From: Hymenobacter cellulosilyticus
Lineage (GTDB): Bacteria; Bacteroidota; Bacteroidia; Cytophagales; Hymenobacteraceae
NCBI RefSeq assembly: GCF_022919215.1
Contig: NZ_CP095046.1
Location: 3,338,501-3,402,500 of the forward strand
Direction of reading: 5' to 3'
Length of the DNA: 64,000 nucleotides
In this document: one piece after another, positions 63,587-64,000 of the stretch
Layout of the letters: each line of letters opens with the position of its first letter
Numbering within the stretch: the stretch's first letter is position 1
Program-made: the position numbers and the translations under genes
The notes under the pieces: generated by a model
The model's input: the letters and a program-made list of their open reading frames with translations, nothing else
The model's database searches: none
Told to the model about the DNA's origin: nothing

Positions 63587-64000
63587 TTACGCCTCGAAAT
63601 CGGCGTCGACGTGCAGGCGGATTTCCTCGCGAATCTGCTCGGCGGTAAGCCACTCCTCGTTGTTGGCCGAATCGTAGTAAAAGCCGTCGGGCACCCGTTT
63701 GCCGTGGAAGTTTTTGATGAACTCTTCCACGTCCCAGCGCGGGGTGAAGGGCAGAATCACGTAGTACTTCTGCAGCTCTACGGTGCTCAGCGCATCGGTT
63801 TCGGTAATCATGGCCTCGTGCAGCTTCTCGCCGGGCCGGATGCCCACGATTTCCTGCTTGCACTCGGGGCCAATGGCCTTGGCTACTTCCGTAATCTTGT
63901 AGGAAGGAATCTTGGGCACGAAGATTTCGCCGCCCCAGGCATGTTCCAGGGCGTACAGGACGAGGTCCACGCCCTGCTCCAGGGAAATGTTGAAGCGGGT
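63587..64000 (-). CDS. pseB: UDP-GlcNAc 4,6-dehydratase (inverting), C-terminal part (5' end outside window)
   Basis: About 138 C-terminal residues, beginning near FNISLEQGVDLVLYALEHAW and continuing GGEIFVPKIPSYKITEVAKA, IVGIRPGEKLHEAMITETDA and VPDGFYYDSANNEEWLTAEQ. This is the end of the extended SDR PseB/FlaA1-type protein, the first step of CMP-pseudaminic acid synthesis. Rossmann fold and catalytic triad lie beyond position 64000. It continues the pse set after the inserted T9SS gene. Confidence 0.9.
   Translation of the reverse strand, partial: TRFNISLEQGVDLVLYALEHAWGGEIFVPKIPSYKITEVAKAIGPECKQEIVGIRPGEKLHEAMITETDALSTVELQKYYVILPFTPRWDVEEFIKNFHGKRVPDGFYYDSANNEEWLTAEQIREEIRLHVDADFEA

Noticed and set aside
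1..64000. tRNA, rRNA, prophage, transposase or restriction genes
   Set aside because: Looked for and not seen; repeats present have no coding transposase in the window.

Overview
The window reads as a stretch of chromosome from a gliding or gliding-derived member of the Bacteroidota, most like Hymenobacter or a close relative in the Cytophagales (inference from gene content). The evidence is high GC, repeated TAnnTTTG promoter boxes, GldA/GldF/GldG and GldC, a type IX secretion (T9SS) C-terminal sorting domain, DUF2807, DUF4153 and DUF1361 proteins, and small exported carboxypeptidase-regulatory-like domain proteins. I see no plasmid, phage, transposase, CRISPR or tRNA. The assembly carries about 30 single-base losses, nearly all in runs of G or C and many in essential genes (dnaN, hemL, pyruvate carboxylase). 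I treat these as sequencing errors and give each gene its restored extent.

Layout. 1-9.8 kb: 3' part of pyruvate carboxylase, a META-domain lipoprotein, an M28 peptidase, a beta-barrel protein, a TPR protein, the etfB-etfA pair and a DUF151/UVR protein, then a DinB/YfiT-like enzyme. 9.8-14.2 kb: an MlaF/MlaE lipid ABC pair, two short-chain dehydrogenases, a GldL-like small membrane protein and a DUF2807 lipoprotein. 14.2-22.5 kb: gldA, gldF and gldG with a different interspersed palindromic repeat in each spacer, a lipocalin-like lipoprotein, an HTH protein with a striking 52-bp palindrome upstream, two tandem BLUF blue-light sensors, dnaN and gldC. 22.6-36.7 kb: dcd, hemL, a large LpoA-like periplasmic-binding-fold protein, several membrane or exported proteins, guaA and two small carboxypeptidase-regulatory proteins. 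36.8-49.1 kb: SRP RNA, fructose-6-phosphate aldolase-like fsa, ftsE, a GT2 glycosyltransferase, a DegT aminotransferase and Gfo/Idh dehydrogenase (nucleotide-sugar type), an unusual alpha/beta hydrolase, a fasciclin-domain lipoprotein, a beta-barrel protein, EcsC and DUF2459 proteins. 49.3-51.3 kb: a SAM-I riboswitch ahead of an APC amino-acid permease. 51.4-64 kb: a long minus-strand surface-glycan operon for pseudaminic acid (pseC, pseF, pseG-pseH fusion, pseI) with an acyltransferase, a PIG-L deacetylase, a glycosyltransferase-like protein, a polysaccharide-deacetylase-like protein and a flippase; pseB lies just beyond a T9SS-secreted protein.

The most unusual signal is a set of at least five gaps between co-directional genes (etfB/etfA, etfA/DUF151, LpoA-like/hemL, fsa/68-aa protein, deacetylase/flippase). 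Each gap is 95-107 bp and is filled from stop codon to start codon by two inverted, imperfect low-complexity arms. The repeat word differs at every locus while the architecture and length stay the same. In two cases the array supplies a stop codon. I know of no name for this element.
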